In this document: one piece after another, positions 34,111 to 42,263 of the stretch | Numbering within the stretch: position 1 is the stretch's first letter | Layout of the letters: each line of letters opens with the position of its first letter | NCBI GenBank assembly: GCA_943362175.1 | Contig: CALRIU020000004.1 | Coordinates: 186,001-250,000 of the forward strand | Reading direction: 5' to 3' | Length of the DNA: 64,000 bases | DNA from: UBA4416 sp943362175 | Lineage (GTDB): Bacteria > Bacteroidota > Bacteroidia > B-17B0 > Aurantibacillaceae | The notes under the pieces: model-generated | What the model was told of the DNA's origin: nothing | The model's database searches: none | Seen by the model: only the letters and a program-made list of their open reading frames with translations | Program-made: the position numbers and the translations under genes

Positions 34111-34566
34111 TCAGGAGTTAAGGATGAGTTCGAGCGAGGCATTCCTGTTTTTATTGGCAAGTGAAAAATAGTGGTTGCGGAAGCCTGCACGAAAAGTCCG
34201 GTGTTGTTTCAATGCGTCCGTGAGCGCCGCTTTAAACCTGATAAAGCCTTCCTCGTCCTGTAATAGAGCGGCGACATGGAATAAATCAGTACTTATCCGG
34301 ACCAATTTCACATATTCTTCGGAGAGGAAACCCTGCTCAGCATAGCCAAGGAGATTAAGTATGTACCGGCAATCGTTCAGGTACGATACGAGTAGTGTAT
34401 TTTTCACTTCGTTGTGCTTTTCAAGGTAAGCAAGCATTTCCGGACCCATGCACAAAGGAAATCTCATCCTGATCTGCTCCAATAAGGCAGGAGCCTGATC
34501 GTTTTGCTGTTGGCTCAGATGATTCTTCAAGTCGTCCAGTAAAGGATGAAGGTTATTTGTTTTCAT
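34111..34566 (-). CDS. Unknown protein B of a four-gene cluster
   Basis: 151 aa from ATG 34566 (MKTNNLHPLLDDLKNHL); the upstream ATG 34623 would lie within gene A. Almost entirely helical in appearance, soluble, no signal. LEKHNEVKNTLLVSYLNDCR and the stretch to LGYAEQGFLSEEYVKLV suggest a helical bundle. No recognised domain. 8 bases separate it from gene A and 4 from gene C. Confidence 0.68.
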   Translation of the reverse strand: MKTNNLHPLLDDLKNHLSQQQNDQAPALLEQIRMRFPLCMGPEMLAYLEKHNEVKNTLLVSYLNDCRYILNLLGYAEQGFLSEEYVKLVRISTDLFHVAALLQDEEGFIRFKAALTDALKQHRTFRAGFRNHYFSLANKNRNASLELILNS

Positions 34567-34574
34567 TTTTCTGA

Positions 34575-34949
34575 TTACCACAATGCAATGCCGGCCTTGT
34601 CGCGGTGAGGCATCACCACGCAAATGGCTTCCAGGGCATTTTTGATTCTGAACTCCAGCGATTCTTCATCCATAGCTGTTTCAGCTGAAAGCTGTCCAAG
34701 GTTCTCCAGGAGTATATCCAGTTCCGCTTTCAGTGCAGGGATGTCTTCGTCATAAACATAGACCTCGCCATCTTTTAATGAGTAGAGGATAGAGCAGTTA
34801 AATACCTGTACAATAGGATGGCCCCAAACCCTTTTCCGCCAGCTTTCCACACCAAAGAGGTTGTTGTGCGGAGGAGCAGCCATCATTTCCAGTGTTTCGG
34901 CGATGGGGTCGCCTTGCTGTTTTGAAATGATGCTGACCAGTAGGCTCAT
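34575..34949 (-). CDS. Unknown protein A, first gene of a four-gene cluster
   Basis: 124 aa. LFGVESWRKRVWGHPIVQ and LYSLKDGEVYVYDEDIPALKAEL suggest a compact alpha/beta protein, acidic overall, with no secretion signal. Size and composition are like those of immunity or chaperone proteins, but there is no adjacent toxin, so that is only a thought. It is the first of four closely packed minus-strand genes; about 115 bp separate it from tRNA-Asp. Confidence 0.7.
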   Translation of the reverse strand: MSLLVSIISKQQGDPIAETLEMMAAPPHNNLFGVESWRKRVWGHPIVQVFNCSILYSLKDGEVYVYDEDIPALKAELDILLENLGQLSAETAMDEESLEFRIKNALEAICVVMPHRDKAGIALW

Positions 34950-35031
34950 AAGTGCTGATGTTTATCAGGTAACAAGGTACTTTTTTGTGGGAGAGAAATC
35001 AAATTGTTGAATGGAATTTGTCTTAAAAGCA

Positions 35032-35064
35032 AAAGCCCTTGAAAAGATACTTTTCAAGGGCTTT
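35032..35064 (-). terminator. Terminator after tRNA-Asp
   Basis: A 14-bp inverted repeat (AAAGCCCTTGAAAA at 35032-35045 with 35051-35064) begins at the tRNA 3' end on the minus strand and is followed by a T-rich stretch. Confidence 0.8.
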
Positions 35065-35065
35065 G

Positions 35066-35139
35066 CGGTCTGGACGGGACTCGAACCCGCGACCTCCGCC
35101 GTGACAGGGCGGCATTCTAACCAGCTGAACTACCAAACC
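35066..35139 (-). tRNA. tRNA-Asp (GTC)
   Basis: 74 nt, cloverleaf with acceptor GGTTTGG/CCAGACC (one T·G wobble), anticodon loop with GTC (CTGTCAC), T loop TTCGAGT and discriminator G73, which is an aspartate identity base. CCA is not encoded. Confidence 0.95.
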
Positions 35140-35373
35140 ATCACCATTCTTTCGAATTGGGATTGCAAATTTACAACATTTTTTTCATCCGCAAAATATT
35201 TGACGCATTTTTCTGAAATTTTTTTGATGATTTTTCAAAATCCCTTCTAAGCCGCTAAAATCCAATTAGTTTGAAAATACAACTATTCTTATTAACAGAA
35301 TTAAACTTTTTGTATACTTTTGCGTCCTATTTTGGCACATACATTGGTTATACCAAAACAGATAATAACAACT

Positions 35374-36033
35374 ATGAAAAAATTCCTCTTACTACTCTCG
35401 GCCTTTGCCTTATCCTTACAGGTTTCCAATGCACAGGACCAGGACCCCAAAGCCAAAGCCATCCTCGATGACCTGAGCAAAACCACCAAAGCCTATAAAA
35501 CGATTGTTTCCGAATACATCTTCACCTCACAGAACAAGGATAAAAAAGTAGTGGAGAAGCAGAATTATAAAGTGCAGGTAAAAGCCGATAAGTTTAAACT
35601 GGATATCCCGGGAAATACGATCGTTTGTGATGGAAAAACCATCTGGGCACACAATAAGGATGCAAATGAAGTGACGATCAAAAATTTTGACCCTACCAAC
35701 GAGGACCAACTCAACCCATCCAAAATCTTCACTTTATACGAGACCGGTTTCAAATATAAGTTTGATAAGGAAGAAAAAATAGGCGCTGTGACCTATCAGG
35801 TGATTTCGCTTTTCCCTTCTGTAAAGCCGGAGAAAAAGAAATTTCACACCATTAAGTTATATGTAGATAAAGTGAAGAAGCAGGTGGGCAAGCTCATTAT
35901 GCTTAACCGGGATGGTACGACACAAACCTACGAGATTAAATCCTTCAAGCCCAATGTGGAATTGCCGGATGCCACCTTCACCTTCGACCTCAAAGGCTTT
36001 AAGCCGGACCAGATCACCGACGAAAGAGACTAG
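35374..36033 (+). CDS. LolA-like outer-membrane lipoprotein carrier protein
   Basis: 219 aa from ATG 35374, which starts a signal peptide (MKKFLLLLSAFALSLQVSNA); the longer in-frame ATG at 35320 places the peptide internally. The mature protein follows LolA: an N-terminal helix (AILDDLSKTTKAYKT), antiparallel strands (YKVQVKADKFKLDIPG) and the FDPTNEDQLNPSKIF region. It would shuttle lipoproteins across the periplasm or be a related lipid-binding protein. aroE begins 5 bases after its stop. Confidence 0.87.
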   Translation: MKKFLLLLSAFALSLQVSNAQDQDPKAKAILDDLSKTTKAYKTIVSEYIFTSQNKDKKVVEKQNYKVQVKADKFKLDIPGNTIVCDGKTIWAHNKDANEVTIKNFDPTNEDQLNPSKIFTLYETGFKYKFDKEEKIGAVTYQVISLFPSVKPEKKKFHTIKLYVDKVKKQVGKLIMLNRDGTTQTYEIKSFKPNVELPDATFTFDLKGFKPDQITDERD

Positions 36034-36038
36034 GCCAC

Positions 36039-36785
36039 ATGAATTTAGGCTTGATCGGAAGATCCGTTTCGCACTCTTTTTCCAAAGCATATTTTGAAGA
36101 AAAGTTTCTGAAAGAAAACCTTCGGGATTTTTCTTATATGAACTTCGACCTTCCTTCGTTGGACACCTTGTCCGAAATTATCCACACACACAGGCTTTCG
36201 GGGCTTAACGTCACCAAGCCCTACAAGCAGGAAGTGATTCCTTTCCTGGATGAGCTTGATGAAACCGCACAGATCATTGGCGCGGTAAATTGTGTTCACA
36301 TTACCTGGCAGGGGGATACGCCGTACCTCAAAGGGTACAATACCGATCACTATGGCTTTGCCCAAAGTATCAAGCCCTTTCTTGAGCCCATCCATCAGCG
36401 GGCCCTGCTGCTCGGTACCGGTGGCGCCTCGCAGGCCGTGCATTATGCGCTTCAGCAGATCGGCGTAGAAGTCTATTTTGTGAGCCGCGGACCAAAGCCG
36501 GCAGAAAACTTTTTCCATTACGATGAGCTCAACGAGCATGTGCTGAATGCTTTTAAGCTGGTGGTCAATTGCACACCCATTGGTATGTATCCTGCTATCG
36601 GCGAGTATCCGCCGCTTCCTTATGAATTCATCGGGCCGGAGCATCTGCTCTATGACCTGATCTATAACCCGGCCGAAACACAATTTCTGAAAAGAGGAAA
36701 AGAGCAGGGTGCCGTTACGATCAATGGCCTCAACATGCTCAAGCTGCAGGCCGAAAAAGGCTGGGAGATCTGGAATAAAGCATAA
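36039..36785 (+). CDS. aroE: Shikimate dehydrogenase
   Basis: NADPH-dependent reduction of 3-dehydroshikimate in aromatic amino-acid synthesis. 248 aa. Shikimate-binding SVSHSFS (9-15) and the catalytic Lys in NVTKPYK (about 58-64), Asn in GAVNCV, Asp in YNTDHYG, and a GTGGASQAV Rossmann loop (about 127-135) are present. The ending GLNMLKLQAEKGWEIWN is typical. Slightly shorter than E. coli AroE (272 aa). It is coupled to the lolA-like gene with a 5-base gap. Confidence 0.95.
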   Translation: MNLGLIGRSVSHSFSKAYFEEKFLKENLRDFSYMNFDLPSLDTLSEIIHTHRLSGLNVTKPYKQEVIPFLDELDETAQIIGAVNCVHITWQGDTPYLKGYNTDHYGFAQSIKPFLEPIHQRALLLGTGGASQAVHYALQQIGVEVYFVSRGPKPAENFFHYDELNEHVLNAFKLVVNCTPIGMYPAIGEYPPLPYEFIGPEHLLYDLIYNPAETQFLKRGKEQGAVTINGLNMLKLQAEKGWEIWNKA

Positions 36786-36943
36786 GCTGGCTTCGGTGCT
36801 ACGGCTGCGCTCAGCAACAGCCTCAGTCACCATTCACATCCGGGTATAAAAACAGAGTTATTGAAAGCGCCTTGTATCAAAGGTTAAAGTAGTTTACAAC
36901 TATGAGAACATGCGCGCGAGGGATGGAGCCTTTGTCTGAGCTC

Positions 36944-36974
36944 TTTTCTATAAGCTTTTTTGGCTTATAGAAAA
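36944..36974. repeat. Hairpin TTTTCTATAAGC/GCTTATAGAAAA
   Basis: A perfect 12-bp inverted repeat with a 7-nt loop, followed by the GC-rich GGCGACAGCCCGG block. It may act as a bidirectional terminator between aroE and the SpoIIE gene, but lies about 160 bp from aroE. Confidence 0.55.
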
Positions 36975-37074
36975 AGCGAGTGGCGACAGCCCGGCCCGCA
37001 GGGCACGCCCGAATAAAAATAAATGAACAGAAGGGCAGCAACAGAACCAAATGTGATTTCAGGATCTTATCGAT

Positions 37075-37102
37075 GAGACCCTGAATCAAGTTCAGAGTGA
37101 CG
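37075..37102 (-). repeat. Single arm of the GTCATGCTGAAC element family
   Basis: On the minus strand CGTCACTCTGAACTTGATTC then AGGGTCTC aligns with GTCATGCTGAACTTGATTC then AGCATCTC of 20937-20965. It lacks the second arm. Confidence 0.55.
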
Positions 37103-37143
37103 CGCTTATAGATATTAATCGGTGGCTGAGCGGAGTCCCACGT

Positions 37144-38367
37144 CTAATTAAACTTACAGGTCATCAGGGCAATATCATCCACAAAAGGCATTTCGCCTTT
37201 AAATTCTTCGGCATAATACATCACCGCTTTATTGATCATGCTGCAGGACGCCAGCTTATTTTTGGTGATGATATTTTCGATATCAGGGACAGAGACATTG
37301 TCTTCCGTATCATTCATAATGTCCGTTAAGCCATCGGTGTAACCGAACAACAGGGAGTTTTTGGAGATGAGGATGGATTCCTTTTCTACCGATTGCAGCG
37401 GGCTGGTGATTCCCAGAAGTGTACAGCCTCTGTCCAGGAGTTTCAGCTCGTCGTTGTTATATAAAATGGGGGCATTGTGCCCAGCGTTGATATAGGTGAG
37501 TTTCCTGGTTTTGATATTGTATTTGGCAATGAACAGGGAAATGAATTTCTCCGTTTTCGCATTATCGTAGATCAGCTGGTTGATGTCGATCACCACTTCC
37601 GTAAGATCGCGGGTGTACTTGAGAAGCACACGCAGCGCGGCCTGCAGGTTACTCATGAGCAGCGCAGCTGCCACACCTTTTCCGGATACATCGGCCAGGC
37701 AAAAAATACACTCCTCATCCGTGGTCCAGATCACATCGTAGTAATCGCCGCCCACCTGCTGGTGAGGGAAATACATCACGTCCATTTCCAGCTCGGGCGT
37801 GTTGGGCAGGGAGGAAGGGAACAGGAGGTTTTGCATGCCTTTGGCAAGCTCCAGCTCCTTCTGAATAGCCGCACGTTGAATCGATTGCTTGGAAAGCCGT
37901 TTATTCTCCATGGCTACGATCATCACATTGGTGAGCGTTTGAATAAACGGCAGGTGCTTGATGGCAGAGCTCATTTCCAGCTTCTTTTCATCAATGTCGC
38001 CGAGCAGCACAAAGGCCAGGGGTGTTTTTTTGTGGTAAACAGGGATCACAATTTCGAAGCGCCTGCTCAGGTTTCCCTTGGAATAGGAAATGGTTTCGAT
38101 CTCCGAAATGTCAAGCAGCTCCTTCTCAAATACGAGGTGATTAAAATTCTCATCAACGCCGTATTTCAAAATGCACTTCCATTCCCTGTCGTAGTTGAAC
38201 AGCACCAGTTTCCCCACTTTGAGCCTGTTCTCCAGGATCTCCTGGTAAATGTCGAGGAGCTGAGCGGTGGTCACATTGTTGTTAATGGCTTTGGTCATTT
38301 CCAGTAAAGCCGTGAGCTTCACGTCTTTGACCGTATTTGAATGGCTATGTAGTTTTGATGGTTCCAC
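37144..38367 (-). CDS. SpoIIE-type PP2C serine phosphatase with GAF-like N-terminus
   Basis: 407 aa, no membrane segment. Residues about 20-165 look like a GAF sensor (VLFNYDREWKCILKYG), joined by a helical linker (QKELELAKGMQNLLFPSSLP) to a PPM/SpoIIE phosphatase. Metal-binding aspartates lie in QVGGDYYDV (about 206-214), CLADVSGKGVAAALLMSNLQ (about 222-241), LFGYTDGLTDI (about 345-355) and PFVDDIALMT at the C-terminus. Likely dephosphorylates an anti-sigma-factor antagonist; no such partner is adjacent. It is a functional cousin of the gene at 51615. Confidence 0.93.
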   Translation of the reverse strand: MEPSKLHSHSNTVKDVKLTALLEMTKAINNNVTTAQLLDIYQEILENRLKVGKLVLFNYDREWKCILKYGVDENFNHLVFEKELLDISEIETISYSKGNLSRRFEIVIPVYHKKTPLAFVLLGDIDEKKLEMSSAIKHLPFIQTLTNVMIVAMENKRLSKQSIQRAAIQKELELAKGMQNLLFPSSLPNTPELEMDVMYFPHQQVGGDYYDVIWTTDEECIFCLADVSGKGVAAALLMSNLQAALRVLLKYTRDLTEVVIDINQLIYDNAKTEKFISLFIAKYNIKTRKLTYINAGHNAPILYNNDELKLLDRGCTLLGITSPLQSVEKESILISKNSLLFGYTDGLTDIMNDTEDNVSVPDIENIITKNKLASCSMINKAVMYYAEEFKGEMPFVDDIALMTCKFN

Positions 38368-38501
38368 TTCCTACTAAGATATACAATAAATGTGATGCCA
38401 GTATGGTACTTGTCCGCCGAAATCTGGTCTTCGTTTACCTGAAAGAGGGATTGGGCAATAGACCCCGGATGAGGGAGGCATTTTTATACTGCGCGCAGTA
38501 A

Positions 38502-39434
38502 TTACTTATCGTAGAGTTTGTGAATGAGGGAGGGCAGCTGTTTGGCAGCAAAAACTTCCTTCATTTTGGCCCTGGCATCATAAGCCGGTGTCCCGAAATA
38601 GACTTTTCCCTCCGGGATATTTTCGCTCACGCCGCTCTGCGCCTGCACCACGGCGCCGTCGCCAATCGTGATGTCGCTGGCAATACCTACCTGTCCCCAC
38701 AGGGTAACGCGGTTGCCGATGTTGCAGCAGCCTGCAATGCCTACGTTGGCCGCAAAGAGGCACATGTCGCCGATTACAACATCATGGCCGATATGCACCA
38801 GGTTGTCGATAATGGTTCCCTTACCGATCCGGGTATCTGAGCTGACGCCTTTATCGATGGTGCAGCCCGCGCCGATCTTCACATCATCTTCGATCACCAC
38901 ATTGCCGCAGGTTTCCAGCTGCTCGAAATGCGTTTTGCGGTTCTTGAAATAAAAGGCATCGGAGCCAATGACCGTGCCGGCCTGGATAATGACGTTATTC
39001 CCGATGACGCAATTGTCGTACACCACCACATTGGGGTGCAGGATGCAATTGTCGCCGATCGTGACGTTGTTTCCGATAAAGCAGCCCGGCATGATCACTG
39101 CGCTGCTTCCTATTTTGGCTGTAGCGCTGATCGGTAAAGAAGAATACTGCTTCGGCTGAAAATGCTGTGTCAGCGTATTGAAAGCGGTGAAAGGTTCTTC
39201 CACAATGATCAGGGCTTTTCCTGCCGGGCACGCTACTTTTTTATTGATGATGATCGTTGTTGCCTCCGATTCCAGCGCCTTTGTATAATACTTCGGGTGG
39301 TCTACAAATACCACATCTCCTTTTCCGACCCGGTGAATCTCATTGAAACCGGTGATCAGGTGATTGGGGTCGCCCAGGTATTCAGCCTTGATGATCTCTG
39401 CGAGGGCTTTTAAGGTGATGGGTGTAATTTGCAT
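38502..39434 (-). CDS. lpxD: UDP-3-O-acylglucosamine N-acyltransferase (LpxD type)
   Basis: Adds the N-linked hydroxyacyl chain in lipid A synthesis, using acyl-ACP. 310 aa against ~341 in E. coli. An N-terminal uridine-binding-like domain (to about 100) is followed by left-handed beta-helix hexapeptides (IGDNCILHPNVVVYDNCVIG; IGNNVIIQAGTVIG) and the catalytic His in LVHIGHDVVIGD (about 213-224). The C-terminal helical part is short. Bacteroidota usually also carry a longer LpxD elsewhere, so this may be the second form. Confidence 0.88.
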   Translation of the reverse strand: MQITPITLKALAEIIKAEYLGDPNHLITGFNEIHRVGKGDVVFVDHPKYYTKALESEATTIIINKKVACPAGKALIIVEEPFTAFNTLTQHFQPKQYSSLPISATAKIGSSAVIMPGCFIGNNVTIGDNCILHPNVVVYDNCVIGNNVIIQAGTVIGSDAFYFKNRKTHFEQLETCGNVVIEDDVKIGAGCTIDKGVSSDTRIGKGTIIDNLVHIGHDVVIGDMCLFAANVGIAGCCNIGNRVTLWGQVGIASDITIGDGAVVQAQSGVSENIPEGKVYFGTPAYDARAKMKEVFAAKQLPSLIHKLYDK

Positions 39435-39499
39435 AGAATGGCAAATATACTTTTCCAGTGCGAAAAATAACAGGAAAAGCCGTTAAATTTTTACCGGAT

Positions 39500-40483
39500 T
39501 TAGTTTACGCGAAGCTTTTGCCCCGGTTTCAGGTAGTAGCGCTTTTCAATGTGGTTGAGGGCGCAGAGCTCTTTCATCGACAGGCCGTAACGCTTGGCAA
39601 CCTCATACCAGGTGTCGCCGCGCTCTACGGTGTGCAATGTGGCATTGCTTGGATACGCACAGATGCCGTATCTGGAGCGCTTCACCACGATCGAATCGTG
39701 AAAAGTTTTTTGATCGGTGAAGGATATGATGGAGGCGGGGTTCAGCGCCTGTCCTTTGAACCTCACCTCGAAATGCAGGTGTGGCCCGCTGCTGCGGCCG
39801 GTGCTACCACCCAGGCCAATGAGCTGCCCCGATTGTACGATCTGCCCGGGTTTTACTTTTATTTTGGAGAGATGCGCATACACCGTTTCGAGTCCGTTAT
39901 AATGCCTGATGATGACCACATTGCCGAAGGCGCCTTTGAGCTGTGCAATGCGTACCATGCCGTCGAAGGCCGCGACAACGGCGTCGCCCTTGTTCAGGTT
40001 AATGTCTATGCCTTTGTGCATGCGCCCGTCGCGCCAGCCGAATTTGGAATTGACCTGTCCCTCTTTGGGATGGTGGTACGTGCCCAGCGAATCGCTCTCG
40101 ATAAGAATCACCTGTGATTCCGGGAATTCGCATTCGGGTGTGATCTGGAATACGGCTGTTTCATCAAAGCCTTCATAAAAGCTGCTGGCCGGAACACTGC
40201 CATATTTTACCAGCGCCACATTTGCTTCTTTGGAAACCAGGAGGCTGTTGTAATAGGCGATCATTTCGATCTCTTTTTCATCAATGGTGTTGAGGTCGAG
40301 CAGGGAATCCACAATGCGCACGAGCTGCAGTTTGCTGATCATGACCACCCCGGAGCCATTCAGGCAGGATTGGCTGCTCACGCGGGAGGTGTCCTTTTTA
40401 GGTTCTCCGTCGGGCTTTCTGCCGGCATGAAGCGAACAGGGAAGTGTGAGGGCAAGGAGCAGTATGTATAAAGTAAACTTCAA
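39500..40483 (-). CDS. M23 peptidase with C-terminal LysM domain
   Basis: 327 aa from a TTG at 40483, chosen because it starts the signal peptide (M)KFTLYILLLALTLPCSLHAG; the in-frame ATG at 40639 would add 52 residues that do not resemble a signal sequence. M23 ligands are present: HKGIDINL (H and D), VYAHLSKI and PHLHFEV. The C-terminus TVERGDTWYEVAKRYGLS then LCALNHIE and YYLKPGQKL is one LysM peptidoglycan-binding repeat. Likely periplasmic cell-wall hydrolase. It is divergent from ilvE. Confidence 0.88.
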   Translation of the reverse strand: MKFTLYILLLALTLPCSLHAGRKPDGEPKKDTSRVSSQSCLNGSGVVMISKLQLVRIVDSLLDLNTIDEKEIEMIAYYNSLLVSKEANVALVKYGSVPASSFYEGFDETAVFQITPECEFPESQVILIESDSLGTYHHPKEGQVNSKFGWRDGRMHKGIDINLNKGDAVVAAFDGMVRIAQLKGAFGNVVIIRHYNGLETVYAHLSKIKVKPGQIVQSGQLIGLGGSTGRSSGPHLHFEVRFKGQALNPASIISFTDQKTFHDSIVVKRSRYGICAYPSNATLHTVERGDTWYEVAKRYGLSMKELCALNHIEKRYYLKPGQKLRVN

Positions 40484-40649
40484 ATTGTTGATAAGTTGTA
40501 CGAAAATAATGAAATAATGCGAAAAACAAATTCCGGCCTGTAAAAAAGACGTGGAATTGTAAAATACATTAACCTCCCAAAATAATCGACAAAAAGTGTT
40601 TGTATTAAGGAAAATAATGTGCTTATTTGTTTCATACAAAACAGAATCA

Positions 40650-41717
40650 ATGGTGGCAAATGCTGAGATAAAAATTGAAAAAACTGCGAAGAGCAGAGTA
40701 AGTGAGTACGACGTGAATAATGTCCCTTTTGGAAAATGTTTTTCAGATCACATGTTCGTTGCCGAATATGCAAATGGAAAATGGGAAAAGGCCTACATAC
40801 AGCCGTATGGCGACCTTCCAATGAGTTATGCCATGTCGGCTTTACACTACGGGCAGGCCATCTTTGAAGGCATGAAAGCTTATAAATCCGTAGACGGTGA
40901 AGCGAGTATTTTCAGGCCATTGGAAAATTTCAAGCGTCTGAATAAATCGGCCGTGAGGATGGCAATGCCTGAAGTGCCGGAAGAGCTTTTTATGGGAGGC
41001 TTAATGGAATTGTTAAAGCTGGATTCGGCCTGGATCCCGACTTCGGATTCGGGCTCTCTTTATATCAGGCCTTTCCTGATCGCAACCGATGAAGCCATTG
41101 GTGTAAAAGCCAGTGATACGTATAAGTTCATCATCATTACCTGCCCGGCCGGGAAATACTACGCCGAGCCGATCAAGGTATTGATTGAAACCAATTACAT
41201 CCGTGCTGTAGAAGGTGGTGTGGGCTTTGTGAAAGCTGCCGGAAACTACGGACGCAGCCTTTACCCGACCAAGCTGGCTCAGCAAAAGGGCTACCAGCAG
41301 GTGATCTGGACGGATGGCAAAACGCATTCGTTCCTGGAAGAATCCGGAACCATGAACCTTATGTTTGTGATCGACGGCAAGGTGGTAACACCGGCCCTGA
41401 GCGACACGATCCTGGCTGGGATCACGCGCGACAGCGTCCTGGCCCTGGCCCGTCATTGGGGAATGGAAGTGGAGGAGCGCAAAATTTCCATCACCGAGAT
41501 CCTGGAAGCACATGGCAAGGGCATTCTGCAGGAAGCCTTTGGAGTAGGCACCGCCGCTACCATCGCACAAATCATCGGCATTGGCTATAATGACAATTAC
41601 TACCCGCTGCCGGCTGTGGAAGAGCGTAAATTCTCCAATAAAATTGACGAAACCCTGAGAAATATCCGCAAAGGAAAAACGGAAGATGTCCTTCACTGGA
41701 TGTACAAAGTGAACTAA
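40650..41717 (+). CDS. ilvE: Branched-chain amino acid aminotransferase
   Basis: PLP enzyme for the last step of Val/Leu/Ile synthesis and first step of their breakdown. 355 aa from ATG 40650 (MVANAEIKIEKTAKS); the upstream in-frame ATGs lie in the promoter region of the divergent gene. Class IV fold: LHYGQAIFEGMKAYK, FRPLENFKRLNKSA, PLP lysine in GFVKAAGNYGRSLYP, and HSFLEESGTMNLMFVI/ILAGITRDSVL. The size and sequence follow the eukaryotic-like BCAT2 form. It ends at a strong terminator. Confidence 0.95.
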   Translation: MVANAEIKIEKTAKSRVSEYDVNNVPFGKCFSDHMFVAEYANGKWEKAYIQPYGDLPMSYAMSALHYGQAIFEGMKAYKSVDGEASIFRPLENFKRLNKSAVRMAMPEVPEELFMGGLMELLKLDSAWIPTSDSGSLYIRPFLIATDEAIGVKASDTYKFIIITCPAGKYYAEPIKVLIETNYIRAVEGGVGFVKAAGNYGRSLYPTKLAQQKGYQQVIWTDGKTHSFLEESGTMNLMFVIDGKVVTPALSDTILAGITRDSVLALARHWGMEVEERKISITEILEAHGKGILQEAFGVGTAATIAQIIGIGYNDNYYPLPAVEERKFSNKIDETLRNIRKGKTEDVLHWMYKVN

Positions 41718-41731
41718 GATCATCCCTGCTT

Positions 41732-41768
41732 AAAGAGCCTTACCTGACCATCGGGTAAGGCTCTTTTT
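41732..41768 (+). terminator. Terminator after ilvE
   Basis: AAAGAGCCTTACC (41732-41744) pairs with GGTAAGGCTCTTT (41754-41766), with a 9-nt loop and a T tail, 15 bases after the ilvE stop. Confidence 0.92.
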
Positions 41769-41829
41769 ATAAGGAACCGGCTTGTTAGTCATTGTTCAAA
41801 ACATTATTTTTAATCCCAATACAAACCTT

Positions 41830-41837
41830 TAAATTTG
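41830..41837 (+). promoter_or_regulatory. Candidate -7 box for purS
   Basis: TAAATTTG matches TAnnTTTG and lies 26 bases upstream of the purS ATG. No convincing -33 TTTG was found at the expected spacing, so this is tentative. Confidence 0.3.
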
Positions 41838-41863
41838 TTGCTCTTTGTAACAAACATACACTA

Positions 41864-42115
41864 ATGAAATATTTTGCAGACATCAATGTAATGCCCCTGA
41901 AGGCCTTACTCGACCCTCAGGGAAAAGCCGTAACGGGATCTATGAAAAACCTCGGCTTATCTGAAATTGAAAACATCCGTATCGGAAAACACATCACGCT
42001 TGAGATTGAAGCGCCGAATAAGGAAATTGCTTCCGCCAAGATCGATGACGCCTGTAAAAAGCTGCTCTGCAACCAAATCATGGAGTTCTACGAATTCGAA
42101 CTGCGCGAAGCATAA
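41864..42115 (+). CDS. purS: Phosphoribosylformylglycinamidine synthase subunit PurS
   Basis: Small subunit of the PurSLQ complex in purine synthesis that links PurL and PurQ. 83 aa from ATG 41864 (MKYFADINVMPLKALLDPQG), the normal PurS size; the longer upstream frame to 41792 is not coding. GKAVTGSMKNLGLSEIENIR and IGKHITLEIEA match the ferredoxin-like fold. purL and purQ are not in this window. Confidence 0.9.
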   Translation: MKYFADINVMPLKALLDPQGKAVTGSMKNLGLSEIENIRIGKHITLEIEAPNKEIASAKIDDACKKLLCNQIMEFYEFELREA

Positions 42116-42142
42116 CAAAAAGTATTAGATACAATCATTAGA

Positions 42143-42210
42143 ATTACGAATTTGTACGAATATACTAATCAATGCGTACTACAATTTGTATATTCGTAAG
42201 GATTCGTAAT
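42143..42210. repeat. ATTACGAAT palindromic intergenic element, copy B
   Basis: 68 bp between purS and metK. Starts ATTACGAATTTGTACGAAT and ends with the inverse ATTCGTAAGGATTCGTAAT. It has the same plan as copy A at 7706-7778, and the arms are nearly identical while the loop has diverged. Confidence 0.75.
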
Positions 42211-42263
42211 CAAACAAAAAAATCAATAACAATTAAATAAATTAAAAAATCAACAATTAAACA

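Larger units (their letters stand above)
36786..37143. other. 358-bp intergenic region made of repeat elements
   Basis: No gene. From left to right: a diverged CTGAGC-type arm near 36790-36830, a perfect 12-bp hairpin (TTTTCTATAAGC, 36944-36955, with 36963-36974), a GC-rich segment (GGCGACAGCCCGGCCCGC, about 36981), a GTCA..CTGAACTTGATTCAG arm (37075-37102, minus orientation) and a GGCTGAGCGGAGTC arm at about 37123-37137. Confidence 0.6.

Noticed and set aside
33331..34949. Toxin-immunity operon
   Set aside because: No toxin gene, secretion signal or nuclease-type C-terminal domain is adjacent; small size alone is not evidence.
37477..38307. 276-codon plus-strand frame over the GAF-SpoIIE gene
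   Set aside because: Antisense to a well-supported phosphatase; no domain or start context.
42116..42263. SAM riboswitch in front of metK
   Set aside because: The leader holds the ATTACGAAT palindrome and AT-rich sequence, not a SAM-I, SAM-II or SAM-IV type fold that I can trace.
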